Of a stretch of DNA of 64,000 nucleotides, positions 53,422-61,729 are shown piece by piece. Position 1 is the stretch's first letter. Each line of letters begins with the position of its first letter. The position numbers and the translations under genes were made by a program. Source of the DNA: Nocardia aurantiaca (GTDB lineage Bacteria > Actinomycetota > Actinomycetes > Mycobacteriales > Mycobacteriaceae); assembly GCF_009708175.1 (NCBI RefSeq), contig NZ_WMBB01000001.1, positions 620,001 to 684,000 on the forward strand. The letters are read 5' to 3'. Under the pieces are notes generated by a model that ran no database searches, was not told the DNA's origin, and worked only from the letters and a program-made list of their open reading frames with translations.

Positions 53422-53766
53422 TCAGGCACTATCCGGGCCGCCCCCAACACTTCTTGAAATGTCTGCGCTCGGAGACAGCGAGTCGTTCAGCCGGGCAACG
53501 ATCAGGGCGCGCTGCGCGGTCGCCGCCGCGGCCGCCTGTTGACTCGCCCACAGGATCAGCCGCGACACCTCGGCGGGTGCGCGCGAGGTCACCGCTTCGG
53601 CCAGCCACAATCCGGTCAGCGCGCCGTCGCCGTCCACCTCGGCGGTCACCGAACGGTCCTCGGTGGTGAAGCGGCCGCGCACTTGCCCGAGTCCGTGCAG
53701 GGTGGCTTCGAGGGCCGCCAGCTTCTCGTTGACGCCTCTGACCAAGGCGTCCATTTCGGCGCTCAT
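53422..53766 (-). CDS. YbaB/EbfC-like small protein
   Basis: 114 residues: an N-terminal helix (AEMDALVRGVNEKLAALEATL), a beta stretch (GRFTTEDRSVTAEVDGDGALTG, cited in part) and a C-terminal helix EVSRLILWASQQAAAAATAQ. This helix-strands-helix order is that of YbaB/EbfC-type proteins, of which Nocardia and mycobacteria have variants linked to ESX loci. Its start overlaps the stop of the gene before (ATGA). A partner or chaperone role in the secretion cassette is a guess. Confidence 0.7.
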   Translation of the reverse strand: MSAEMDALVRGVNEKLAALEATLHGLGQVRGRFTTEDRSVTAEVDGDGALTGLWLAEAVTSRAPAEVSRLILWASQQAAAAATAQRALIVARLNDSLSPSADISRSVGGGPDSA

Positions 53767-54101
53767 CGGTTCCGCATCCAACTGGTCTGTCCGGTATCAG
53801 CGTCGTCGAGCCGATCGAGCTCCTCCACCGCGGCCCGCCGGGTGGGCAGGCCCAGCCGGTCCAGCATCGCCTCCGGCACGCCCGCCTCGGCCAGCTGTTC
53901 GCGCCGCCGGGACCGGGCCACGATGGCCGAGCGCTGGGTGAGCCGGAGAATCTCGTCGGCGAGAGCCTGTGCGCCGTACCGGTATTCACCGCGCTCGAAC
54001 CGGATCTCCACCGGCATGCCCTGATCGCCGGCGTGCACCGTCACCGTGCCGGCTCGGTTGGCCGCGGCGACGATCACCGCCGGAGGCTGTGGTCGTGTCA
54101 T
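53763..54101 (-). CDS. Small hypothetical protein of the secretion cassette
   Basis: 112 residues. A beta-rich first half (VTVHAGDQGMPVEIRFERGEY) is followed by a helical region (YGAQALADEILRLTQRSAIVA) and a Q/E/R-rich end. This looks like the small proteins placed between an NlpC/P60 effector and a YbaB-like gene in related actinobacteria. No signal peptide. Overlaps the next gene by 4 bp. Family not named. Confidence 0.65.
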   Translation of the reverse strand: MTRPQPPAVIVAAANRAGTVTVHAGDQGMPVEIRFERGEYRYGAQALADEILRLTQRSAIVARSRRREQLAEAGVPEAMLDRLGLPTRRAAVEELDRLDDADTGQTSWMRNR

Positions 54102-54140
54102 CCCGTCTCCCTTCGAAATGCCTGTTCGCGCGCTGTGTGC

Positions 54141-55307
54141 CTAGGCCGTGGGCCGGTAGAACCCGAGGAACCGCATCCCGCTGTTCTCGAGGCGAATCGG
54201 CCCGACCTGAACGGGATCACCCGCCTCCACCAACTGCCCGTTCCCGATCACCATCGCGACGTGCCCGTCCCACACCGCCAGATCCCCGGGCATCAAGTCC
54301 CCTGGACCGATGCGCTGGTGCCCGTACCCCTGCTCCTGCGCCAATCGCGGTAGCGAAACCCCCGCCTGCGCATACGACCACTGTGTGAGACCACTGCAGT
54401 CCATCCCCACCCCCGGCGTCTCCCCACCCCACGCATACGGCGTCCCCAGCACACTCAACGCGCTCCGAACAGCGTCCGCCGCCTGCTGATTCGGCGCCTC
54501 GACGCTGCTCCCATCCGGCAATGTCACCTTCACCCCACCCCCCTGCGGCCGAATGATCGTCGAATCACGGCCGCGATCAGGCGTCTTCGGCGTCGCAGCC
54601 GAGGCCGACAGGGTGCGCGGTCCACGCGCCGACGACAGCCCGAGCCCGAGGAGGGAACCCCCAGCGGCAGCGATCGTGCCTCCGGTCTCCGCGATCGAGC
54701 CGACCCCGGCTACCGCATCGTCCAGTGGTGAGCTCGCCGCGGCCGGAACAACCACCACGTCGCCGGACGTGGCCTCGGCCGGCCACACCGGAGCCGGCGC
54801 GGGGATGGGCGCGGTCAACTCCGCCATGGCCGCCGTCTCACTGTCCAGCTGGGCCCGCACCCGCTCGACCACCCGCACCGCCCGTCCGATGTGATCGATC
54901 GCCGATTCCACAACGGCGGCAACGCCACTCGGGGTGAGCCCAGCCGCTCCGAGCGCCTCCACCTCCGCCGTGAACGACCGCAGAATCTCCTCGATCTCCC
55001 GCTGCCCCGCCGCGATCTCCGCGTCTGCCCGCTCCACGATCGCCGCCATGGCCCATCCGCGCTCGGACGCCGTCGCCGCCGAGGTCTGCTCCCGCAGCGC
55101 CGTGTCCATGGCCGCGTCACCGGCCCGCCCGCGCCAGGCGTCGTACATCCGATCCACGCTGACCCGGCTCTGGGTGTGAACCTGCTGCACAGCAGCGGAC
55201 GTCTCCCGCAGCACTTCGGCGGCAGCCGCGGCCCGCCCGGAGCCGAAACTCCGCAGCAAATCGACGAGCGGCTCCGCCAGCATCCCCACCGCCGGCTCCC
55301 CGCTCAC
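54141..55307 (-). CDS. NlpC/P60 (C40) peptidase with N-terminal WXG100-like region
   Basis: 388 residues, no signal peptide. The N-terminal 160 residues are helical with a WXG turn (RMYDAWRGRAGDAAM near residue 60), like type VII secretion substrates. A linker of Ala/Gly and a helix near GSLLGLGLSS follow. The C-terminal NlpC/P60 domain has the catalytic Cys in GMDCSGLTQWSYAQAG (near 302) and His in WDGHVAMVIGNG. It should cut peptidoglycan stem peptides after export. GTG start at 55307 with AGGAG 8 nt before. Confidence 0.88.
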   Translation of the reverse strand: MSGEPAVGMLAEPLVDLLRSFGSGRAAAAAEVLRETSAAVQQVHTQSRVSVDRMYDAWRGRAGDAAMDTALREQTSAATASERGWAMAAIVERADAEIAAGQREIEEILRSFTAEVEALGAAGLTPSGVAAVVESAIDHIGRAVRVVERVRAQLDSETAAMAELTAPIPAPAPVWPAEATSGDVVVVPAAASSPLDDAVAGVGSIAETGGTIAAAGGSLLGLGLSSARGPRTLSASAATPKTPDRGRDSTIIRPQGGGVKVTLPDGSSVEAPNQQAADAVRSALSVLGTPYAWGGETPGVGMDCSGLTQWSYAQAGVSLPRLAQEQGYGHQRIGPGDLMPGDLAVWDGHVAMVIGNGQLVEAGDPVQVGPIRLENSGMRFLGFYRPTA

Positions 55308-55705
55308 CCGCCCGCTCCTGTCCGAGTTCTACCGCACGGCGGTACTTTTCGATCCACCCTGCCGCGCCGGCGCGGTTCCGGCGGGCAGGAGATCACGCAG
55401 TCGGGCGCTGCCCGGGTCGGGCCGCGGCGCACCGAGGCCGGACCCGGCAGTGAACGTTCATCGCGTGTGACCGTGTGCCCGACCGTCCCCGGTGACCGCT
55501 GCTGCCGAGAGGAAAGTCGCAGCTGGGCAGCGGAACCGGTATCGGGCCGGCAGCGGCGGCCGGATCCACCGCGTCGGGGTCTGCCGGTTCGTGTGCAGAC
55601 GGCGTCTGCTCGCGGAGACAGGCTGTGGGTGCCGAGGACGCGTCGGGCGGTATTGCCGCGGGCGAGTGAGCTTGCCGCCCAGAGGGTGTCGGACGGCTCA
55701 GTCAT
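55304..55705 (-). CDS. Possible 133-residue ORF bridging the cassette
   Basis: This frame overlaps the stop of the EspC-like gene by 4 bp (ATGA at 55702) and the start of the NlpC/P60 gene by 4 bp (GTGA at 55304), and AAGGAG lies before its ATG, all as in a coupled operon. The first 40 residues (MTEPSDTLWAASSLARGN) look protein-like, but the rest is Arg/Pro/Cys-rich and resembles a shadow. It may be a real gene, a frameshifted one, or chance. Confidence 0.35.
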   Translation of the reverse strand: MTEPSDTLWAASSLARGNTARRVLGTHSLSPRADAVCTRTGRPRRGGSGRRCRPDTGSAAQLRLSSRQQRSPGTVGHTVTRDERSLPGPASVRRGPTRAAPDCVISCPPEPRRRGRVDRKVPPCGRTRTGAGG

Positions 55706-56025
55706 GCGATCGACTCCTTGGCGGCGGTTCGGAGCGTGGCCGCGTACGCGACATCGTGGGCGGTGTAGGCGGTCGAGGCAGTGCCTGTTGCGGAGCTCAT
55801 GGCGGCCAGGACCGCCGAGAGCTCGCTCAGAGTGGTCACGTGGGTGCCGTGCGCCGCGGTGTAGGCGCCGAGGAAATCAGCACCGATGAGACCGAAGGCG
55901 GGGGCGAGTAGCTCGGGCGCGGCGGCCGCGGCTCGGCCGGCCGCGGCGGCCAGGTCCGCGCAGAGCAGGGCGGTGGTGGCCGCGTAGCCGCAGAGGCCGT
56001 CGGAATGGATGGAGATGCGGTGCAT
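55702..56025 (-). CDS. EspC/WXG100-like type VII secretion substrate
   Basis: 107 residues, all helical and Ala-rich, no signal peptide. Two helices (LLCADLAAAAGRAAAAAPEL and TTLSELSAVLAAMSSATGTA) are joined by a turn at GADFLGAYTAAHG. A YxxxD secretion motif lies after the second helix (STAYTAHDVAYA). This is the layout of EspC-type (ESX-1 secretion-associated) proteins. First gene of the minus-strand cassette; probable export partner of the NlpC/P60 enzyme downstream. Confidence 0.75.
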   Translation of the reverse strand: MHRISIHSDGLCGYAATTALLCADLAAAAGRAAAAAPELLAPAFGLIGADFLGAYTAAHGTHVTTLSELSAVLAAMSSATGTASTAYTAHDVAYAATLRTAAKESIA

Positions 56026-56161
56026 GAATACCCCTTCATGCCGGTCGCGATGGATTCGTGCTGCACGGGGTTGGACGCGGGGCGGGGCGTGCCGGTTCCC
56101 GCGACGGAAGAATTCCGGCGGCTGGGGAGCTCGGACGGCGGTGCTGACCTAAGGTTTTCGT

Positions 56162-56785
56162 ATGCGCACTCTTGTGGTGGACCATCCACTCGCTGCCGCT
56201 TTGCTGACCACCATGCGTGATGCCCGGACGACCAATCCGACATTCCGGGCGGCGCTGCGGGATCTGACCGGGATTCTGGTTTATGAGGCCATGCGAGATG
56301 CTCCGGTGGAGCGGTTTCCGATCACCACGCCGGTGGCGGGGACGGAGGGAACGCGGCTGAATGCTCCGCCATTGCTGGTGCCGGTGCTGCGCGCGGGTCT
56401 GGGCATGGTGGAGACCGCGGAGAATCTGATTCCGGATGCCCGGATCGGGTTCGTGGGGCTGGCCCGCGACGAGGAGACGCATCGGCCGACGCCGTACATG
56501 GAGTCGCTGCCGCAGGATCTGTCCAGCACGCCGGTCATGGTGCTCGACCCCATGCTCGCCACCGGCGGCTCCATGATCTACACCCTGGATCTGCTGGCCA
56601 CCCGTAATGCCCGCGACATCACCGTGCTGTGCGTGGTCGCCGCACCGGAAGGCATTGCCGCCCTGGAGAAGTCGGGTCACGACGTGCGCCTGGTGACCGC
56701 CGCGGTGGACCGCGGCCTCAACTCCGACGCCTACATCGTCCCCGGCCTCGGCGACGCGGGCGACCGCCAATTCGGCCCCCGCTGA
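56162..56785 (+). CDS. upp: Uracil phosphoribosyltransferase
   Basis: 207 residues. PRPP-binding loop in [19 protein letters not shown]; uracil site [15 protein letters not shown] at the C-terminus; [20 protein letters not shown]. It makes UMP from uracil and PRPP, completing the salvage route that starts with Cdd and DeoA. Stands alone on the plus strand, 13 bp from the convergent pmmB stop. Confidence 0.96.
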   Translation: MRTLVVDHPLAAALLTTMRDARTTNPTFRAALRDLTGILVYEAMRDAPVERFPITTPVAGTEGTRLNAPPLLVPVLRAGLGMVETAENLIPDARIGFVGLARDEETHRPTPYMESLPQDLSSTPVMVLDPMLATGGSMIYTLDLLATRNARDITVLCVVAAPEGIAALEKSGHDVRLVTAAVDRGLNSDAYIVPGLGDAGDRQFGPR

Positions 56786-56798
56786 ACCGCTCCCGCGC

Positions 56799-58547
56799 TC
56801 AGAGCTTCTCGCAGAACTTTCGGATCTCGGAGAGCCGTTGCGCCGCAGCGGCCTTCGCGTCCGGGAGCCCGGCCCGATCGGCGACCGGCGCGAAGGTCTC
56901 CAGATAGCACTTGAGCTTCGGCTCGGTGCCGGACGGCCGGATCACCAGCCGCAGCGTCGGACCCTCGAAAACCAGTGCGTCGGTGCGCATCCGGCCGCGC
57001 AGCTGCGACATATCGGTGCAGCGCACCGCTTCTGCGGCGATCTCGGTCGGCGGCCGCTCGCGCAGCCGGGCGACCACCGCCGCCGCCTCGCTCACATTCG
57101 GCAGGCGCAGCGACACCTGATCCCCGGCGTGCACGCCGAATTCGACCGCGAGGTCATCGAGCACATCGAGCAGGGTCCGCCCATCGGCCTTCACCTGCGC
57201 CGCCAAATCCGCCGCGAGGACCGCCGCGGAAATACCGTCCTTGTCGCGCACCGCGGCAGGGTCGACGCAGTGCCCGATCGCCTCCTCATAGGCGTAGACC
57301 AGCCCTTCGCCCGCCCGGGCCAGCCATTTGAACCCGGTCAGCGTCTCCGCATACCGCGCCCCGCGCGCCGGGGCCAGCTTGCTCAACAGTCGCGACGACA
57401 CGATGGTCGTGGCCACCAGCGAATTCGGCGCGGCCGTCCGCAATACGAAATCGCCCAGCAGCACACCGGTTTCATCGCCGCGCAGCATCCGCCACCCACC
57501 GGGTCCCCGAACGCCGAGCGCACACCGGTCCGCATCCGGATCCAGTGCGATGGCGATATCGGCGTCGACCCGCTCGGCCAAGTCCAGCAGCAGATCCGCG
57601 GCTCCCGGTTCCTCGGGATTCGGAAACGCCACCGTCGGAAAATCCGGATCCGGCGCGAACTGCTCCGTGACCACCAGCACCTCGCCGAACCCCGCACCCC
57701 GGAGCGCGGCTACCGCCAACTCCCCGCCCACGCCATGCATGGCGGTCAGTGCGATCCGAATGTCACTGCGCCGCCGTGTCTCCCGTGTGCCCGGCGTCGT
57801 CGTGACAGCGGCTCCCGCGTCACGAGCGGCCGATTCCCCGACGGCCGCCGGTCGGCTGCCTGCTGCCCGCTCGTCGAGAGATGGGCTTGCCGGGTCGCCG
57901 GGGGGCGAGGTTCCAGGGTCGTCGAGCGAGCCGGAAACTGCCGACCGGGTGTCTCCGGCGCCGAACGGTGTCGCCGGCTCGCCGCCGATCAGGCGGGGCA
58001 GCAGGGTGATTCGGGCCAGATAGCGGCGGACGATCTCCTCGCCCAACTCCTCGGCCGGGGTGCCCGCGGGCAGTCCGAGAATGCTCGGGTCCGGGGCTGT
58101 CGGACCGGGGTCGGCGCGGGGGATGTGTCCGGTGACCGCGTCGATGCAGCGCTCGATCTCGGTGTCCGCGGGTGGGATGAGCTGGGAGCCGCCGTCGAGG
58201 TAGACCTTGTAGCCATTGTCGGTGGCGGGGTTGTGGGAGGCGGTTATCTGCACGCCCGCAACGGCTTTCAGCTCACGGACCGCGAAGGCCACCACCGGGG
58301 TCGGCAATGGGCGGGGGAGCGTGAGCACCGAGAACCCCGCCGCCGCGAACACTTCCGCGGTGGCGACGGCGAATTCGGCGGAACCGTGCCGAGCGTCGCG
58401 CCCCACGATCACCAGTCCGCCGCCCAGGCACCGGTCGCGCAGCCAGGCGGCGATGCCCGCCGACGCCCGCGAGACGGTGTCCACGTTCATGCCGTCCGGG
58501 CCGTCCTGGAGCGGACCGCGCAGCCCGGCGGTTCCGAAGCGCAGCAT
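56799..58547 (-). CDS. pmmB: Phosphomannomutase/phosphoglucomutase with a linker insertion
   Basis: 582 residues, longer than the usual 530-550. Alpha-D-phosphohexomutase family: active Ser in VQITASHNPATDNGYKVY, metal loop DPDADRCALG, sugar loop AYEEAIGHCVDP and phosphate loop IRPSGTEPKLKCY. It interconverts hexose 6- and 1-phosphates or pentose phosphates for nucleoside breakdown. An insertion of about 65 residues (near 190-260), rich in Gly, Pro, Ser and Ala (DDPGTSPPGDPASPSLDERA), lies between domains 1 and 2. punA lies 9 bp upstream, so the two are co-transcribed. Confidence 0.92.
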   Translation of the reverse strand: MLRFGTAGLRGPLQDGPDGMNVDTVSRASAGIAAWLRDRCLGGGLVIVGRDARHGSAEFAVATAEVFAAAGFSVLTLPRPLPTPVVAFAVRELKAVAGVQITASHNPATDNGYKVYLDGGSQLIPPADTEIERCIDAVTGHIPRADPGPTAPDPSILGLPAGTPAEELGEEIVRRYLARITLLPRLIGGEPATPFGAGDTRSAVSGSLDDPGTSPPGDPASPSLDERAAGSRPAAVGESAARDAGAAVTTTPGTRETRRRSDIRIALTAMHGVGGELAVAALRGAGFGEVLVVTEQFAPDPDFPTVAFPNPEEPGAADLLLDLAERVDADIAIALDPDADRCALGVRGPGGWRMLRGDETGVLLGDFVLRTAAPNSLVATTIVSSRLLSKLAPARGARYAETLTGFKWLARAGEGLVYAYEEAIGHCVDPAAVRDKDGISAAVLAADLAAQVKADGRTLLDVLDDLAVEFGVHAGDQVSLRLPNVSEAAAVVARLRERPPTEIAAEAVRCTDMSQLRGRMRTDALVFEGPTLRLVIRPSGTEPKLKCYLETFAPVADRAGLPDAKAAAAQRLSEIRKFCEKL

Positions 58548-58556
58548 GCCCGCCGC

Positions 58557-59360
58557 CTAGAGGCGTTCCAGCACGCCGCGCAGCAGTTTGCCCAATCTGG
58601 GTGCGGCGGCACGGCCTTCGGCCAGCACCTCCGCGTGCGAGAGGTGCGCGCCGGTGACGCCGGCAGCCAGGTTGGTGACCAGGGAGATGCCCAGCAACCT
58701 GGCCCCGCCCTCGCGGCAGGCGATGGCCTCCAGCACGGTGGACATGCCGACCAGGTCCGCGCCCAGGGTGCGCAGCATGCGGATCTCGGCGGGGGTCTCG
58801 TACTGCGGCCCGGTCAGGCCCGCGTACACGCCCTCGGTGAGGCTGGGGTCGATTTCCTTTGCCAGCGCCCGCAATTCGGGATCCCAGGCGTCGACCAGGT
58901 CGACGAAGTGAGCGCCTTCGATGGGGGAGCGCCCGGTCAAGTTGATGTGATCGCTGATGAGCACCGGCTCGCCGACCGACAGCCCGTCGCGAATGCCGCC
59001 CGCGGCATTGGTGAGGAGCACGGTCTGTGCGCCCGCGGCCAGCGCGGTGCGCACATTGTGCACCACCTGACTCGGCGCATGGCCCTCGTAGAGATGCTGG
59101 CGGCCCATGAGCAGCAGCACCGGCGCGGCACCGACGGTGACGGAGCGGATGGTGCCCTGATGGCCTTGCGCGGTGGGCAATCCGAACCCTGGCACGTCGG
59201 CCATGGGTATGGAGGTGGCGGGTTCACCGATCTCGGCGGCGGCCTCCTGCCAACCGGATCCCAGTACCACCGCCATCCGGTGCCGCGGCACGCCCGTTCG
59301 TTCGGCAATGGCCTCGGCGGCTAGTTCGGAAACCCCGCCCATGGCCTTCTCGGCTGGCAT
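58557..59360 (-). CDS. punA: Purine nucleoside phosphorylase
   Basis: 267 residues, the trimeric type. [14 protein letters not shown] and [17 protein letters not shown] bind phosphate; [29 protein letters not shown] and [15 protein letters not shown] line the base site. It cleaves inosine and guanosine; ribose-1-phosphate can then pass to the mutase coded downstream. ATG at 59360; a GTG 9 nt upstream is an alternative. Its upstream gap holds repeat copy C. Confidence 0.95.
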   Translation of the reverse strand: MPAEKAMGGVSELAAEAIAERTGVPRHRMAVVLGSGWQEAAAEIGEPATSIPMADVPGFGLPTAQGHQGTIRSVTVGAAPVLLLMGRQHLYEGHAPSQVVHNVRTALAAGAQTVLLTNAAGGIRDGLSVGEPVLISDHINLTGRSPIEGAHFVDLVDAWDPELRALAKEIDPSLTEGVYAGLTGPQYETPAEIRMLRTLGADLVGMSTVLEAIACREGGARLLGISLVTNLAAGVTGAHLSHAEVLAEGRAAAPRLGKLLRGVLERL

Positions 59361-59387
59361 GCCGCCCACCCTAGCTCTGTTTGATTG

Positions 59388-59525
59388 CCTCCGCTTCGCT
59401 ACGGGGCCGGGTTCGCGGCCACGGCGCAGGTCTGGGGAGCCGCGATCTCGATTCTTCCCTCCGCCTCCCCACGCTTGCGCCGCGAACCCACGGCCCGCGG
59501 CCCACGAGGCCGCGCGCGGCCCCGT
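59388..59525. repeat. Dispersed intergenic repeat, copy C
   Basis: Shares GCCTCCGC-TCGCT, CGGGTTCGCGGCCA, GCGCAGGTCT, CTCGATTCTTCCCT, CCTCCGCCTC and GCGCCGCGAACCC in order with copy A (29130) and, inverted, copy B (35800). Lies between punA and the enoyl-CoA hydratase gene. Confidence 0.55.
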
Positions 59526-59574
59526 ATTACTACCTGCGAGTAGATATGGTCGGTCCGCCGATTACCCTGCCTGC

Positions 59575-60279
59575 ATGCCGTATTTGAAGCGTGACGGGGA
59601 CGTGTTCGTGCTGTACCTCGGGACCGAGGGCCAGACCATCGACAGCGAGAACCGCTTCCACCCGGACTGGATCACCGAGGTCCACGCCCTGCTCGACGAG
59701 GTCGAGGCATCCGAGGGCCCGGCCGCGCTGGTGGTCACCGCCGACGGCAAGTTCTTCTCCAATGGCCTCGACACCGATTGGCTGTTCGGCAATTTCGACA
59801 AGAACTGCTGGTATCTCGACCGCGTGCACTCGCTCTACAGCCGCCTGCTGGCCTTCGGCCTGCCCACCGTCGCCGCGGTGAACGGCCACGCCTTCGGCGC
59901 CGGTGCCATGCTCGCCACCTCCTGCGACTTCCGCGTGATGCGCGCCGACCGCGGGTTCTGGTGCCTGCCCGAGGTGCACCTGGGCATGCCGTTCACCGTC
60001 GCCATGAACGCGCTGCTCACCAACCGACTGGTCAACCAGGTCGCGGTGGAGGCCATGACCACCGGCCGCCGCTATGGGGCCGATGACGCCATCGCCGCGG
60101 GCATCGTGGACGCCAAGGCGGATGCGGACGCGTTGCTCGCCACCGCCATCGCGCGCGCGGACATGCTCAAGGCCAACCGCAAGCCGAACCTGCCGGTCAT
60201 CAAGCGGGCCCTGCATCAGCAGGCGCTGGCCGGTCTGGCCGTGGAGACAACCCCGGAGAACCTGGCCTTCAATCCGTAG
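59575..60279 (+). CDS. Enoyl-CoA hydratase/isomerase family protein
   Basis: 234 residues, slightly short for a crotonase. Oxyanion-hole residues in GKFFSNGLDTDWL and VNGHAFGAGAMLATSCDF; substrate wall CLPEVHLGMPFTVAMNALL. The usual catalytic Glu pair of hydratases is not obvious (first position is in HAFGAGA, second in LPEVHLG), so it may be an isomerase, as in plant-type delta3,delta2-enoyl-CoA isomerases. Stands alone; terminator follows. Confidence 0.88.
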   Translation: MPYLKRDGDVFVLYLGTEGQTIDSENRFHPDWITEVHALLDEVEASEGPAALVVTADGKFFSNGLDTDWLFGNFDKNCWYLDRVHSLYSRLLAFGLPTVAAVNGHAFGAGAMLATSCDFRVMRADRGFWCLPEVHLGMPFTVAMNALLTNRLVNQVAVEAMTTGRRYGADDAIAAGIVDAKADADALLATAIARADMLKANRKPNLPVIKRALHQQALAGLAVETTPENLAFNP

Positions 60280-60300
60280 GACCTGTTCCTCCTGCGTTGT

Positions 60301-60329
60301 CGGGGTTCGAGGTTCGCCCTCGAACCCCG
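60301..60329 (+). terminator. Terminator after the enoyl-CoA hydratase gene
   Basis: CGGGGTTCGAGG-TTCGC-CCTCGAACCCCG, a perfect 12-bp stem, followed by GATTTCTG. Confidence 0.8.
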
Positions 60330-60433
60330 GATTTCTGAGCGCGCCCGATGATTTCTGCGTGTCGCGCAGTCTGCCGGAGATTTTCCGGCTTACCTGCTGC
60401 GACAGAGTTGCGCGGCAGTGCGAGACTGTTGGG

Positions 60434-61729
60434 ATGTCACCATCGCGCAACGGCGATGACCGGAGATCCTGCGTACCGATCGGTCGGCACGACTCGTCCG
60501 TGTCGTCGTCGAGTGCTGCCGTGGCCTGCGCGGATCCGGCGCTGCACGCCGCGGCCGATGCCGCCATCGCCGGATACCGCGAACGGCTGATCGCGCTCTC
60601 CCATGACATTCACGCCGAACCCGAACTGGCCTTCGAGGAATTCCGCAGCGTCGCAAAGACAATCGAACCGTTGCGGGAACGCGGATTCCGCATCGAATCC
60701 GGCGTGGCGGAGTTGCCGACCGCATTCACCGCCGAATACGGCAGCGGAGACCTGGTAGTCGGTATTTGCGCGGAATACGACGCCCTTCCCGAAATCGGCC
60801 ACGCCTGCGGCCACAACATCATCGCCGCCTCCAGCGTCGGCGCGGCCCTCGGCCTGGCCGCGGTGGCCGATGCCTGCGATATCACGGTGAAGGTGCTGGG
60901 CACCCCGGCCGAGGAGTCCGGCGGCGGCAAGGTGCTGATGCTCGAGCGAGGCGTCTTCGACGACGTAGCCATGGCCATGATGGTGCATCCGGGCCCGGAG
61001 GACATCGCCGGTGCGCATTCGCTGGCCCTCGCGGATGTGTCGGTGGTTTTCCATGGCCGCGAATCGCATGCCAGTGCGGCACCGCAATATGGCCGAAATG
61101 CCCTCGACGCCGTCACCGTCGCGCAGGTTGCTTTAGGTTTGCTGCGCCAACATCTACTCCCCGGGCAGCAACTCCACGGTATAGTCGGGTCGGGCGGCGT
61201 AGCCCCCAATATCGTGCCCGGTCACGCGGAACTGCTGTATTACCTACGTGCGGTCGACTCCGCGACCCTCGATGATCTGATGCAACGAGCATCGGCATGT
61301 TTCGAGGCTGGTGCCCTGGCAACCGGATGCACACATGAAATCCGGAAGCTCGCGCCCACATATACCGAGCTCACCCCCGATAGCGCACTACTGTGTGCCT
61401 ATCGCGAGCAGATAACCGCACTCGGACGCGAGCCCATCGCCCCGGAACTCGAGGCGGCACGGCCACTGGGCAGCACCGATATGGGCAATGTGACCAACGT
61501 CATCGCCGGTATTCATCCGGTCATCGGCATCGATGCCGGGGGCGCGGTGACCCACCAGCCGGCGTTCGCGGCCGCCGCCGTGAACCCGTCGGCCGATTGC
61601 GCCGTCCTGGACGGGGCAACGGCGTTGGCTCGCACCGCGATACATATCGCAGGTGACAAATTGCACAGGGACAGGTTGTCGGAACGGGTCATTCAACGGC
61701 AGTTTCAGCGACAGGAGGACATTCGGTGA
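60434..61729 (+). CDS. amiB1: M20-family amidohydrolase AmiB1
   Basis: 431 residues of the peptidase M20D/amidohydrolase family. Metal ligands in VGICAEYDALPEIGHACGHN and catalytic Glu in VKVLGTPAEESGGGK; HPGPEDIAGAHSLA and a late SADCAVLDGA follow. Related enzymes hydrolyse N-acyl amino acids or p-aminobenzoyl-glutamate. The ATG at 60434 is by family, although the first 35 residues are Ser-rich and poorly conserved. Its stop overlaps the amiA1 start by 4 bp. Confidence 0.9.
   Translation: MSPSRNGDDRRSCVPIGRHDSSVSSSSAAVACADPALHAAADAAIAGYRERLIALSHDIHAEPELAFEEFRSVAKTIEPLRERGFRIESGVAELPTAFTAEYGSGDLVVGICAEYDALPEIGHACGHNIIAASSVGAALGLAAVADACDITVKVLGTPAEESGGGKVLMLERGVFDDVAMAMMVHPGPEDIAGAHSLALADVSVVFHGRESHASAAPQYGRNALDAVTVAQVALGLLRQHLLPGQQLHGIVGSGGVAPNIVPGHAELLYYLRAVDSATLDDLMQRASACFEAGALATGCTHEIRKLAPTYTELTPDSALLCAYREQITALGREPIAPELEAARPLGSTDMGNVTNVIAGIHPVIGIDAGGAVTHQPAFAAAAVNPSADCAVLDGATALARTAIHIAGDKLHRDRLSERVIQRQFQRQEDIR

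Noticed and set aside
60301..60329. GGTTCGA-containing hairpin that resembles a tRNA T-arm
   Set aside because: No acceptor, D or anticodon arm around it; the perfect 12-bp stem fits a terminator.
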